From Mrakia gelida (lineage: Eukaryota > Basidiomycota > Tremellomycetes > Cystofilobasidiales > Mrakiaceae): a stretch of DNA of 64,000 nucleotides. The position numbers and the translations under genes are program-made. Below the pieces are notes generated by a model. The model saw nothing but the letters and a program-made list of their open reading frames with translations, did not search any database and was not told where the DNA came from. Positions 23,272-34,572 of this stretch are shown piece by piece (positions within the stretch are counted from its first letter, which is position 1; each line of letters opens with the position of its first letter). The stretch covers positions 682,001 through 746,000 of the forward strand of contig BRON01000005.1 of assembly GCA_024345305.1 (NCBI GenBank). Reading direction: 5' to 3'.

Positions 23272-23659
23272 CGGCGAGTGCGGTGGAGTGGGAGGGGAGA
23301 TAGAGGGGATGGATGGGAGCTCGGGAGTGGTCTTCGATATCCTGCTGCTGACGGTTGGGAGGGGAAAGAGGAAAGGGAAGGAGGAAGGAAGGAAAATGAA
23401 AGCTCGCCTTTCGGTCTCCTCCGCAGATAGGATTTTTGGAGTCCAATACAACTTTTATACATATCTTGAAGCTCAGCCCTCGAAGATTACCGGCTATACT
23501 CTCTGACGAGCTGGAAAAATAGCTCCTGTCGAAACAGACGGATGATCAAGAGACGAAGAAGGACCGCTTATTCCGAGTCGCCGATGGTTTTGGAGGCGAG
23601 AAGTCGATCCTTCCCTCCGTTTCCTTCCTCGCTCCCAACCATCACAAACTCTTTGCAGC
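23272..23659. promoter_or_regulatory. divergent promoter region, MFS transporter / SDR
   Basis: About 390 bases. On the minus strand TATAAAA lies at 23459-23453, about 185 bases before the MFS start codon, which leaves room for a 5'UTR. No equally clear element was seen for the + gene. Confidence 0.55.
23453..23459 (-). promoter_or_regulatory. TATA-like element upstream of the MFS gene
   Basis: Minus-strand TATAAAA in an otherwise GC-rich context, upstream of the MFS coding start. Confidence 0.5.
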
Positions 23660-25168
23660 ATGTCTTCTTCCGTCCCCATCCTCACCTCCGCCCACCTCTT
23701 CGACGTCAAGGGCAAGACGGTCCTCGTTTCCGGCGGGTCGAGTGGAATCGGGTTCCAAATGGCAGCCTCGTTCATTCAGTCCGGAGCGAAAGGTGAGCTC
23801 TCTTTCTCTCTCGGTAAGGCCTTCCACCTCTGAGCTGATGGTCTCTTACTCCTCCCTCCACAGTCTACATCGCCGCTCGAAAGCTTCCTCAGCTCCAGGA
23901 AGCCGCTGCTGCTCTGAACTCCCTTGGGAAGGCATCGGGAGGGTCCTGCGTACCTCTCGTCGCCGACTTGAAGGATAAAGCTGGATGTGAAGCCTTGGCT
24001 GCTCAGATCAAGGAGAGGGAGACGAAGCTCGATGTTCTGGTCAACAACTCTGGAGCTACTTGGGTGAGTTTCAACTCTTCGAACGAGGAAACGACGAGGG
24101 AGCGGAGATGGAAGGTCGGATTCGCGAGCTTCGATTGACCTTTGTTTGTCTCTTCTCGTCCTCCTTCTCTTTTCTTCGGCGACTACAGGGATCTCCTCTG
24201 ACCGATACTCCTGAGAAGAACGGATGGGACAAGATCATGGAGCTGAACGTCAAGAGGTGATTTTTTCCACATCTCTCTCTCTCTCGAAGATGCGCCGCGA
24301 GGTCGCTGACCGTGTCCCCCTCGCTCCTCTCGTCCAGCATCTTCTACCTGACCGCCGCGTGAGTCTCAGCCTGTTGTCGTTCGCTCGTCGCACGTACCCG
24401 TAGCTCATTCATCGTCATCTCTCCACAGTCTCCTCCCTATTCTCACCAAGGACGTCGACAACATCAGTTCGTTCTTCTCTCCTCTCCCTCTCGACGCGTC
24501 TTTCGAGGCTGACGATCCCTCCTCCATCTCATCTTCTTCCACCAGCCCCGGGTCGAGTTATCAACATCACCTCTGTCGCGGGAACGCTCGCCTCAGCTGA
24601 GGGAAACCTCGCTTCAGCAGGAACCGGAACCTACTCTTGTTCGTCGCGCGTCTTGTTCGACGCCGTCTCTTCCTTCTTTCGACGCTCACTCAGACTGTCC
24701 CTCTTCTTCCTTCATGCTTCGTTGTCTATCAGACTCCGCGTCCAAAGCCGCCGCCAACCACCTCACCAAGATCCTCGCCGCCTCCCTCGCTCGCAAGCAT
24801 GTCACCGTCAACGCTATCGCTCCTGGAGTTTTCCCTTCGAAGGTTCGGAGCTCCCTTCTTGCCTTTCTTTCCCCCTTTCTTCATCCTCACAACTGAACCT
24901 CTTCACTCCTCAGATGACAAGGTACGGAATCACCAACCAGATGAAGGAGCTTCTCTCCGAGCAGCCGACGGGGAGGTTGGGAACTGCTGAGGGTGAGTCG
25001 AGTCGTTCCTTCGCTTCTTCTTTGCCCGAGCTGACTACAATTTTTTGCTGCTTTCGCACAGACATCGGAGGAATTGCCCTCTTCCTCTCCTCAAGAGCAA
25101 GCTCGCACATCACAGGAGCCATCATCCCCGTCGATGGAGGACAGACGTTGGGAGTCGCGAAGCTTTAG
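23660..25168 (+). CDS. short-chain dehydrogenase/reductase (3-oxoacyl reductase-like)
   Basis: Nine exons: 23660-23792, 23864-24063, 24189-24256, 24338-24358, 24429-24466, 24546-24638, 24733-24842, 24914-24992, 25062-25168; 282 residues. Classical SDR features: VSGGSSGIGF cofactor loop, LVNNSGATW (NNSG), NITSVAG with the catalytic Ser, YSASKAAANH with the YxxxK pair, then VNAIAPGVFPS and a C-terminal HITGAIIPVDGGQTLG. An intron splits the codon of the catalytic Tyr (24638/24733). It is closest in style to FabG/RhlG-type NADPH-dependent reductases; the substrate is unknown. It shares a 390-base divergent promoter with the MFS transporter, which may mean co-regulation. Unlike the SDR at 9226, all catalytic residues are intact. 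Confidence 0.92.
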
Positions 25169-25777
25169 TTCGCTTTTACCGACGTCCTTTCGCATCTCAC
25201 TTGATCTCACCCTTTATCTTGATAACATGATACCCTTCGCTCGCTCGAAAACGCTTCGTTCCGACCTCGTTATTTTCGCGTGTTGATCTTCGAACGCGTC
25301 TCGTCTCCCCCTCCCTTCGTTTCGTTCCTCTCGCAAAGACTCGGGAGACCGTCGTGCGCTAGTACCGACATTCAATAGGTAACCAAAAAAAAGAGGAGAA
25401 ACTCGAAACACGAACGAGAACCGAAAGACCGAAGACTGAGAAAGGGAAAGGAGAGTGAGAGTGAGAAGAGCGAACTGTCGCCTTCAGAGAAACAAAAAGA
25501 CTAGACTAGAGCGAGAAGCGGATAGGTTAAAGGGAGGGAGGAGGGTATGCAGATCAAAAGAAGAGGAAGAGGGAGAAGGCGTGAGATTCCAAGTGGGAGG
25601 AAGGGTTTGGACTGCTACAGGACGAGACGCGTTTTCGGACAGGTCGTGAAGATGGAGATTGGAGGGTGGGTGGGGAGAGGGGAGCCGCACGCGATTGTGC
25701 GATGTGGTAGGATGGTGTTTCGTGGGTGGGGTCGTGAGGAGAGGGTGGGAAGGGGAAGGGGAAGGGTGTGTGGGTTT
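25169..25777. other. intergenic, convergent SDR / BQT4-like
   Basis: About 600 bases between two 3' ends. Short open frames only, purine-rich on the + strand; no gene supported. Confidence 0.6.
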
Positions 25778-27648
25778 TTAGAAGAAGAACCGGGGGAGGA
25801 TGGTGCTGTTGGGCGCGAGACGAAACGAGACGAGGTCAGCTCCAGCTCCAGCGTCGTCTTCCTCCTACCACGCGAGAACAAAGAACAAGATAGAAGAGAA
25901 TTTTCAACTCACGTAGCACCAATACCAATTCCAAACACGAACGCTCCCCAAGCCGCCTGCTTCACCGTCTGCATAGCTCGTCCAACCGGCACCTCCGCCC
26001 TCCTGTTCGTCGCGATGGCCCTTCCCTCCTCAAGCACACCCTCATCAGCAGCCGTCCCAGCAACAGCCTCCTTCACATCCTCCTCAACCTCAAACGCCCT
26101 CTTGACAACCTTCTTCACCTCCTCAGCAACGACCTCTCCCTTCTCCTCCGCGGCCTTCAACGTCGCAGCCGCCTTCTCCTCGGTCTCCTTCTTGATCTTG
26201 GCGACGAGGTCCTTTCCAGCCTGGAGGTCTCGCTTGATACGAGCCTCGATCTCGGCGGCAGCCTTGGAGGGGGAGGGGATGGGGACGGGGAGTCCGTTGG
26301 CGAGGGAGGGGAGGGAAGCTGCTTCGGTCGAGGAGGAGGAGGTTTCGGTCTTGACCTTCTTGGTAGGGACGGCAACGGCAGCGGCAGCTTTCTTGGGAGT
26401 ATCCATGGCGGCGGCAGCTTGGGATCGTTGAGACTTTCGGTACTGCATTCCGGGGTCAGGGGAGGCGGAGGCGAGAGCCTTGGGAGGGAACGGAGGGAAG
26501 GGAATGTTGTGAGCACTCTCGTTTCTCGCTCTTGCTCATCTCAAGGCCGGAAGATCGTAGAGACACTCACAGCGACGGGTGACTGAAGTCCGTAGTCGTT
26601 GGCGATGAACAGAGCGATGTCGGCGACGACCCTGTTGGGAAGAGGAACAGATGAAGGAAGCATGGACGAAAGGTCAGCTCGTCGTTTCCCTTCCTTTCCT
26701 CCACCTCGCGTGTGCTCGTCTCCTCGGATTCAAGAACGGGGAAACTCACCAGCTTCCAGCGAGTCTCACGTCCGTCGAGCTCTTTCCTCCGTTGGCTCCA
26801 GCGTTATCGAAGTTGGACTTGACCTTTTCGAATCGAATCGAAACCAAGCGAGGGAAGGGAAGGACGTGGGTCAGCTCGCGCTCGCCTCCCTTCAGATCGA
26901 TCCAACGAATGACATGAGGGGAGGTGTATGGGCTCACCCAGTCGCACTCGGTCTTCTCCTCCGTCTCGGTGGCTCCAGGGAAGGTGGCCTTGAACATGGT
27001 AGTCAGCGAGAACGCTCCGGTGTCGTATCGTCGAAGAATGAAGGCATGTCCGTCGGGCTGCACAAAGAAACATCCAAGAGCAACCAGGTCAGTGGATATG
27101 CGTCTCGTCGAGTCGTCCTCGGAAGAAAGAAAGCATGCAGCTCAGGCGAGGAGGCCGAAAGAGCGAGGTGGAGGTGAGGGTGAAGGGAAGGAGGAGGGAG
27201 GACTAACGGTAGGGACCTTGACTCGACCGACGATGATCTCGTTTCCTTCTCGAACGATGGTTTGGTACTTGACGATGAGGTTGTCAGCAGGGACTTCGGT
27301 TCCGGAAAGGAAAGGGGAGGAAGAGAGAGGTCAGCAGGTTGAGGAGGGTCGAGCGAAGGGAAAGGGAGGGAGCGAGGAAGGGAGGTGAGACTCACTGGCT
27401 GTGAGGTGAGGGTTCAGACTATTCGGAACGAACGAAGGTGGAAGGAGCAGGGTGTAGAGAGTTAGTAAGAGGTCCTCGCGAGCGAGTCAATGCTTATCGA
27501 GCGAAGACAGAGAGAGGGGGACGTCTGTCCCTCTCGTCAACACGCCCGAACCCTTCGCTTCCCCAATCCCTCCCATAGCTTCGACTTCTCCACCTCGAGA
27601 GCAAGCGTGCTCGTCGTCGTCGCACGCTCTATCCGAGGGTGTATGCAT
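25778..27648 (-). CDS. Bqt4-like inner nuclear membrane protein (APSES-like domain + C-terminal TM)
   Basis: Supported exons: 27418-27396 (23 bases), 27293-27208, 27057-26938, 26823-26750, 26631-26571, 26478-25913, 25805-25778. The N-terminal domain reads NLIVKYQTIVREGNEIIVGR, then HAFILRRYDTGAFSLTTMFK, FPGATETEEKTECDW and RLAGSWVVADIALFIANDYG, matching the APSES/KilA-N-like domain of S. pombe Bqt4. A Lys/Glu/Ala-rich helical region follows, then a terminal hydrophobic anchor GAFVFGIGIGAT continuing to the stop. Known role: Bqt4 tethers telomeres to the nuclear envelope and binds inner membrane proteins. The first exon is unresolved; an ATG at 27648 opens a plausible frame but its donor is weak. 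Confidence 0.75.
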
Positions 27649-28336
27649 CCTGGATGTCGGCGATCGAAGGGCGGTCGAGAGGCAGGGAAGGGAAGGGAAG
27701 GGGAAAGCGAGCGAGCTTGACCTCCCTCCCTTCCTTCCCTCCCTCCTTCCCCCCTCTCTCCTCTCGCTCCCCCTCCTTCAAACACCCCCTCGGAAGAGTT
27801 CCACACCTTATCTACATCCTCCCTGGACCTCCCAGATTCGATCCTCGAGCGATACGAGGGTGGATGGGTTGGAAAGAAGGACGTACCGAGCGATGGGGAG
27901 AGCTGGTCGAGTCGTGGGAGCGGTGGACTAGTAGACGAAGAAACGAAGGACGCAAGCATGGTGAGCTCGCTGATCTTGCTATCAGGATATATACGAAGTC
28001 GCGAGAAGGGCCTCACAGTCATGGTGAGACGCGATTAGAAGGTCGATTGGGGGGAGGGGAGGAGGCTGTTGCAGTTAGGAGACGAGACGTCGCGCTGTCG
28101 ACACTTCGAGGAAAAGAGGACGAGCGAGGGCGAGGAAGGCAGTCGACGAGCTCAAGTGCTCACTTGGTCGAAGTGATCTCATCTTTCGCGGTTCCGACAC
28201 GTTAGAGAGAAGGCGTTATGGTATATATTCACGAACGTCACAGAGAAAAGGGCAAGAAAGGAAAGAGCTAGCGAAAATGGCAGGGCGAGAGGGAGAGCGC
28301 GAGCAAGAAGGACGGTCGGGTCGAGTTGGGCTGGAT
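27649..28336. other. unresolved region upstream of BQT4-like gene
   Basis: About 690 bases. Overlapping open frames exist on both strands (for example + 27639-28205, - 28022-27537), and 27720-27780 is a long pyrimidine tract. No splice-consistent gene or homology could be found; part may be BQT4-like 5'UTR. Confidence 0.4.
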
Positions 28337-29350
28337 CTACTGAGGGAACTCGGAGCCCTCCGCGGGTTGAGCAATCTTCCTGTTCGAAGGCTCAGCCATC
28401 TCCCTGCGAATCAAAAAGTTGGAACGTAATCAGTTGGGAGACGAGACGAAGACTCAAGGACGCGAAAGAAAGAGTCGACGTCGACGCACCTCCTCAACGC
28501 TACCAACACAGTCTCCAAGCTCATGTCCCTCCTCCAAACATGCAGAGCAGTCGTCTTCATCTCCCGAGGGTTCAGCTGCAGAAAAAGAAAGAAGCAATTT
28601 CGAATCAGCTTCGAAGGTCGTGGAAGGAGGAGCGAGGAGAGTTGAGAAGCGAGCTGGACGAGAACTGACGACTCCGTTGACCTGCGAGACACCAGGGAGG
28701 ACGATCCGAGAGACGAATCGAACGGTAGGAGGCTTGGCAGGGTATTCGGGACCGCAGACGATGTGGAGGGAGTAGATTCGGTTCTCGAAAACGGTCTGGA
28801 ACGAGGCAAAGAGAGGGAAGGGGAAGGAGGAGGGAGTGTGAGCTTCGAGATTGAGTGGAAGATGCGTTTGTTTGGAACGAGGAAGGAGCTCGGTCAGAGG
28901 TATAGGGACTTACGTGACCGGGTCCGATGATAGTTCCGTTCCAGGACTTCATGTCCATGTCGTCTCCATCCTGTTAAGGCGAAGGTGAGGGGGCACGAGA
29001 GGGGGAAGGGAGGAGGGAGGAGAGGAAGGGGAGGAGAGGGGGACGAGCGGTCGAAGAAGGTCGTCAGCTCGTCGTCTCTGGGGTGAGAGGTTTCTTCTTT
29101 TTCCCTTAGGAGAACAGAGCCATCTCCCTTGCTCTCGAGTGACCCAAGAGAGCGAGAGAAGGGGCAAGGAAAGGAAGGAGGGAACTCACATCGAGACCGT
29201 AGGAGCAGGACCCATCTCCGATTCCCTTCTCTCCCTTCTCGAGCTCACCCAGAAGAACAAAGTTACGAGGGACTAAACAACAAACCCAACGCGAGTTAGC
29301 ACTGCCTCTGAGGTACTCGTAATCGAAACTCGCTTACCTGCAGCTGCCAT
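28337..29350 (-). CDS. MMS2: ubiquitin-conjugating enzyme variant Mms2
   Basis: Six exons: 29350-29338, 29272-29190, 28970-28914, 28795-28670, 28575-28490, 28403-28337; 143 residues, the typical UEV length. The sequence [86 protein letters not shown] follows Mms2 along its whole length. The E2 active-site Cys region is replaced, as expected for a UEV. Known role: pairs with Ubc13 to build K63-linked ubiquitin chains in error-free DNA damage tolerance. The first exon holds only 13 coding bases. It is divergent from HSE1 over only about 150 bases. Confidence 0.96.
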
Positions 29351-29498
29351 TATGAATCTGAGAGAGATGACGGTTTGAAGCGACCCACCCGACCGACCTC
29401 TCTCGCGAAAGGGAAGGACAGGTCGAAACCGAGGAGTCGAGTTCGCTTTCAACCACGACACCCTTCCCTTTCTCGCAACGGTGATTATCCCAGAGGAT

Positions 29499-32400
29499 AT
29501 GTTCAGGACGACAAACCCTTACGACGAACTCATAAGTGAGTCTGCAAATATTTCTCAGGGAGGAGAAGAAGGAGAGAGCGAGAGAGAGCTGAGCTGACAC
29601 CGCTTCGACCGTTCCCTTCCCTCCCTCCCTCTCGCTCTCCTTCCTCGTTTTCGTGTCGGATTGATTTCACAGTCAAGGCGACGGATGAGAAGCTCACTTC
29701 TGAGGACTGGGGCTTGAATCTCGAGCTGTGCGATAAGGTGACGGAGGACAAGGAAGCTGGGTGAGTTCGCATCTCCTTCGTTCGTTCAGCTCGAGTCTCG
29801 GAGAGAGATCTCCCTCACATCGATGCATCCTTCCTCCAAGAGAGACGGCGAGGACATTGGCGCATATATGCACTCGTCGCGGGTATGCTCTGGATGGCAG
29901 GAGTGAAGGGACTGGATGGAAGGTAAGGAGGGAGGGAAGGAGGAGGACCGACCGAGCTGCGAGCTTCGTTCGCTAGCGGAAGGTGACCGTCCTGCTCCTC
30001 CTCCTGCCTGACACTGCTATATCTCGATCTCGAGACCAAGCAGAGCTAGGATATCACTGGACTAGCTTCCCAGCACTTGAAGAAACGCGGAGGAGGACCC
30101 TTCCTCGGATTCCCTCCTCTCGCTTGACGTCAACCTCCACCGACCCCTGACCGACTCTTCTGTCCAGAGATATCCATCGCTGACCTTCTGCCCTTCCCTC
30201 TCTCACCACCCAACAGAGCTCGTAATGCTACCTCAGCTCTCCAGAAACGACTCGCTCACCGGAATCCAAACGTTCAGCTTTTCGCTCTCGAGGTTCGTCC
30301 TTCCCTCCGCCCTCCCGCGAGCTTCCCTTTGAGCCCAAGCTCACCCTCCGTCGCTCCACTCTTCACCCTGCAGCTCACGAACACGCTATCCGAGAACTGT
30401 GGCTCCTACATCCATCAAGAGATCGCTTCGAAATCCTTCACCGAGGGACTGGAACGCGTAGTCACAGATCGAGTGAGTCTTCGAGCGAGCTCGCAAGAGA
30501 AACGAGGCAGCCGCGTGTGGAAGCCGTTCGCTGATCCTTGGACTGCTTTTACAGACGACCAACGACCGAGTTAGGAAGAAGGTCCTTCACCTTATCAAGA
30601 AGTGGACCGAGACGTTCGAGAGTGATCCGGATCTGGGGATCATGGGAGATCTGTACGAGCGGCTGAAGAAGAGTGAGTCCATCTCGAAAGGGCCTCCCTC
30701 CTTTACGATTTCGCCTCGAGCTCTGAGCTGATCCCTGAATGTTCTCGCTTCGTTCGACAGACAACGAGTACTACTCTGTTCTCACCCAGTCAAGTCTCAA
30801 CGAGGCTCCTCCGGTTCGTCTCTCTCAGCTCCGCTCTGCCCTCCTTCGCCTTTATCCGCGAGCTCTCTCGCTGACCTTCGCTTCTCTTCCCAGGACGACG
30901 AGATTGCTCGTACCCGAGCAGCAGCCGAGGAGGAGGAGATGCAACGAGCCATCGAACTTTCGAAGCAGGACAAGGGCGGTCGAGGAACCTACGCTTCAGC
31001 GTCCAACGCTGCTCAACAACAACAATCCTCTTCCTCCTCCTCCTCCGCTGCCAACAACAACCGCTCCCACTCCCCCTCTCGCTCCTCCCAAGCCCAAGCC
31101 GCTCTCCCACCCATCCCTCGTCCCGTCACTCCCTCCCTCGACCAAGCGACTCGAGTCCGAGCGCTGTACGCCTACACGCCGACCAACCCGACCGAGCTGT
31201 CCTTCAACGAGGGAGACGTGATCAAGGTCATCGGACGGACGTACGATCAGTGGTGGAGAGGAACCCTGAGAGGCAGGGTGGGGATCTTCCCTGTGAACTA
31301 TATCGCCGTGGAGAAGGAACCGAGCGAAGAGGAGTTGAGGAGGGAGAGGGAGGAGGAGGACGAGGTGTTCCAGGGCGTGGCGAGGTTCGACGAGCTGCTG
31401 GAGAGATTGAGAGGGGTGGATGTGGCGAGGGGAGATAGGGTGGAGGATAGTAGGGAGATTGAGGTGAGTGCATTTATCCTTTCCGACGAGGGTTGCTCGA
31501 GGAGTTGGAGGTGGAAGGCCGAAGGAAGGAGAGGAGGAGATCCTGAGCTCGAGCTGACTTCGAATCGCTTCTCGTTCGCTTCGTTTCCAGGAACTCTACG
31601 CGACATGTATCGGAATGCAGTCGAAGATCGCCAACCTCATCGCCAAGTACGCCGGTCAGAAGGGTGAGTCGATCAGCTGTCGCTTCTCGTTCGTTCGAGC
31701 AAAGGACGAAGCTGACCATTTTGTCGCGTCTGCGCTTTTGAATCTTCTTCAGCCGACCTCGAGCAGATCTCGAACATCTTCAACGAGGCTTCGCATCAGT
31801 ACCAGCTGATGAAGAACCCTCAGGCTCCTCCTCCCCAAGGTAGGTCGACATTTTACCTCGATTCCTCTTCCTCGTCGCGTCGACTGACGAGCGACCTCTT
31901 TACCTTTCCTCCCCTTTTCAGCTTACGCTCAACCTACTCCTCATCACCTCCCTCCCCAAGCTGCCTACGAGCAACAACAACAGCAGCAGCCTCCTCAACA
32001 CCAGCAGCAGCAACAACAGCCTCCTCAGCAGCAGCAACAGCAGCAGCAACACCGTCCTCAATCGTCCGCCTCTCCCCAACCTCAACCCCAACCTCAGTCC
32101 GCTCAGATGAGCCCCGAGTGGCAAGCCTACTACGCTCAACAAGCAGCTCAAGCTCAAGGACAGGCGCCGAGTCTCGTCCCAGGACAGCAGGTCAACCCGA
32201 ACGGACCTCAACCTGGCCAGAGCTGGCCTGGTCAGCCGCCCGTTCAAGGAGGAGCTCCACCAGGCCCAGCAGCTTCGGGTGGTCAGAGTCCAGCGTGAGT
32301 TTTGCCTCTAGCTATCCTATGATTTCGAAACGATTCGAACGCGAAGAGCTGACTTCTCCCTTCCTCCTCGTCGCGTCTCGTTGTTCCTTTTGCTCTTCGA

Positions 32401-32796
32401 ATCAGCTACGATCCCTACGCTCAACCTCAGCAACAGCACCCTCATCACCAGCAGCAACAACAGCACCAACAACCTCCTCCTCTTCACTCCCAACCCTCCT
32501 ACAACGACCAACAACAACAACAACCGCCTCAGCACTCGCCTTCCAACCTCCCCACCACCATCGTCACCCAACCCACCATCACTCGAGGCTCCCAAGACGG
32601 TCAGCAGCAGCAGCAGCCACCTTACGGATCTCAGGACGGTCACGAGCAGCGAGCAAGACCTGGAAGCTGGGTCGAGCGAGCTGGGAGTAGCGGAGGGTAC
32701 GCGATCGCGGCTCAATACCATCAGCAAACGCAGGCTCAGCAGCAGGCTCAGCAACAGCAGCATGCGGGTGGGTACCCTGGGGCGCCAAGTCAGTAG
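29499..32796 (+). CDS. HSE1: ESCRT-0 subunit Hse1 (STAM family)
   Basis: Eleven exons: 29499-29535, 29673-29760, 30217-30292, 30374-30472, 30555-30672, 30761-30813, 30894-31463, 31591-31663, 31753-31839, 31922-32294, 32406-32796; 654 residues. The VHS domain starts MFRTTNPYDELI and continues KATDEKLTSEDWGLNLELCD and NPNVQLFALELTNTLSENCG; a UIM follows (EEEEMQRAIELSKQD); the SH3 domain has VRALYAYTPTNPTELSFNEG and WWRGTLRGRVGIFPVNY; a GAT-like helical region comes next, then a Gln/Pro/His-rich tail. Known role: with Vps27 it forms ESCRT-0 and sorts ubiquitinated cargo at endosomes. Intron 29761-30216 (456 bases) is about four times longer than its neighbours. Confidence 0.96.
31970..32790 (+). 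repeat. CAG/CAA repeat tracts encoding poly-Gln in HSE1
   Basis: Several runs of mixed CAA/CAG codons (about 31968-32052, 32430-32525, 32603-32620, 32735-32760) encode Gln runs separated by Pro/His. Codon mixing argues against recent slippage expansion. Confidence 0.85.
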
Positions 32797-34469
32797 GAGC
32801 GTGACGGGCGAGCGGATGGACGGAGGGAGGGAGGGAGATCTTGTTTTTCGATTTGACGACGAAAGGATGCGAGCGAGGAGAGTAAATACGATTTAGTTCA
32901 GTTTAGTTAGCTAGCTAATTGTGAGCCGAAATAATGACGAATTTCTCGGCTGGTTTGGAACTCTGCTGTTCGTGAGGAAGGGACGGTTCGAGGCAGAAGG
33001 AGGGAAGGAAAACGATCCGACGTCGTTCGGCGACGCCAGCGAGGGAAGCGCGTCTGAGTCGAGGGAGTTTAGGACTCAGCACCTCCGTCTTCGTCTATCG
33101 TACGAGAACTCTCCAACCCTCTAGTTTGCTGGTGCATTCTCCAAGTCAGATTACAACGAAAGGATCAGATCGCCCGTTTGCTCTCGACGTCGTCGACGCG
33201 ACGCGTTGATCAACTTCTTCCGTTCATTCCTCACCCTTTGACGAATCAAGCTCGAAGCAAGCGGCCGTGTGCTTTCTCATCAGAGTGTGGAGCAAAGGTA
33301 GAGCAGAGCGCTTTGAGGATGAGCTCATCTCCGAGGAAGGTCGAAAGGGGAGGAGACGCGACGTTGGATTTGAGATTGCCACGTGAAAGGAGAACAGAGA
33401 GTGCAAGTCCTGAGGAGTCGACGATAAAAGCACTAAATGAAACCCCTGTATTCGAGGCGACGGAAAAACTCTGTTCGAAGACCAGATCATCGAGGTCGAA
33501 TCGAACAAGAAGTCGAGTCGAAGCGTTTTGAAGCCCTGCACACGACGAGCTTCATTTTCGCAGGCTCTTCTTCCCTCGTGAGTTCCAAACTCCTGAAGCT
33601 GCCAGAAACTCTTCTTATCGCTCAAGGCGTTCACTTAAGAGCGGAGGTAAAATCAGCTCGGAGCAAAGCGAGTCCGAAATGAAGTCGACAGGTTCTCCCC
33701 CTCGCCACCGTTCTCACGTCAACCGTCACCCCATCTCTTCTTCCCTTCCCTCGCCCCTTCTCTCGTGGACCAAAAGCCTTCGATAAGGCTCATCTTCGGT
33801 ATCCACATCCAGTCAAATTCAGGTCAGTGGCGAACGCCCGAAGGGGGAGGGGAAGACGGACGAGGGAGGGAGATGAAGAGACCGAACAGGAGTCGAAGCT
33901 GACCTTCCTTCCTTCCTTCCTTCCTTCCTTTTCCGTCCCTTTTCTCGGATACAAGATCAAGGTTCTCGGCCAGGCGATCCTCGGATCCTCTCTCGTGGAT
34001 ACCTCCTTCCGTGAGGCCTACCTCTCTCCTCTGGAAGCGAACGACGGGCAGGAAAACGAGCACTTGGAATCGGTCGAGCTGACGATGCATTCTTTCCGAT
34101 CTAGAAGTTTGCGGCTTTGAGACTTCCTCCCCTTTTCATCTACGGTCTCGAGCTTCGGACATCTCAAGGTATGAACTCCCCCCTATCGCTCAGAGATGGT
34201 TCCGTGAAGCTAGCTCATCTGGGTGGCGAGAAATTGCGCGACGCATGAGAGGAGGGTGTAAAGCGAACGAGAGGCTGACTTCGAACTTTCGGGTCTTGTA
34301 TCTCCCTCCCCAGGTCAGCAAACGCTCCCAAACTTCGCAGGTCGATAGAAGTGAGTATTTCCTACATCCCGGTACAACTTTCGAAGCTCCGGTGCCTCTC
34401 ATAGAGGCGGGAAGACCGGTCGACGCGTCCGACTCTGGCGTTCGCTTAGCCCCTCTGCTTAGCTCAATT
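32797..34469. other. 1.7 kb gap without a supported gene
   Basis: Only short open frames without conserved motifs. A splice-like pair (donor GTCAGT near 33820, acceptor near 33957) joins into open frames that quickly hit stops. A (TTCC)n run sits at 33903-33930. Possible decayed gene or UTR/regulatory space. Confidence 0.5.
33903..33930 (+). repeat. (TTCC)n microsatellite
   Basis: Six or more tandem TTCC units. Confidence 0.9.
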
Positions 34470-34568
34470 CTCAGCTTAGCTCATCTGGTAGAGCGTTGGT
34501 TTGTAACGGATACTCTAGTATATCACGCACACCACCGAAGGTACACGGTTCGATCCCGTGAGCTGAGA
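34470..34568 (+). tRNA. tRNA-Tyr(GUA) with intron
   Basis: Acceptor stem CTCAGCT (34470-34476) pairs with AGCTGAG (34561-34567), discriminator A 34568; D arm GCTC/GAGC; anticodon stem TTGGT (34496-34500) with ACCGA (34534-34538, one G-U); T arm CACGG-TTCGATC-CCGTG. The anticodon GTA is at 34503-34505. An intron of about 26 bases (34507-34532) follows position 37 and contains ATAC, able to pair with the anticodon, as in fungal tRNA-Tyr precursors. The C1-G72 pair fits tRNA-Tyr. A TTTT Pol III terminator follows at 34569-34572. Confidence 0.93.
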
Positions 34569-34572
34569 TTTT
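34569..34572 (+). terminator. Pol III T-run terminator
   Basis: TTTT immediately after the tRNA-Tyr discriminator base. Confidence 0.8.

Noticed and set aside
33903..33930. CRISPR-like or transposon-end repeat
   Set aside because: Simple TTCC microsatellite without spacers or inverted repeats.
33820..34120. Possible two-exon gene with GTCAGT donor and KVLGQAILGSSLVDTS exon
   Set aside because: The upstream frame hits a stop just before the donor and there is no start codon; left as non-coding.
34205..34240. Second tRNA-like fragment (GCTAGCTCATCTGGG)
   Set aside because: Only a D-arm-like stretch; no anticodon or T arm follows.
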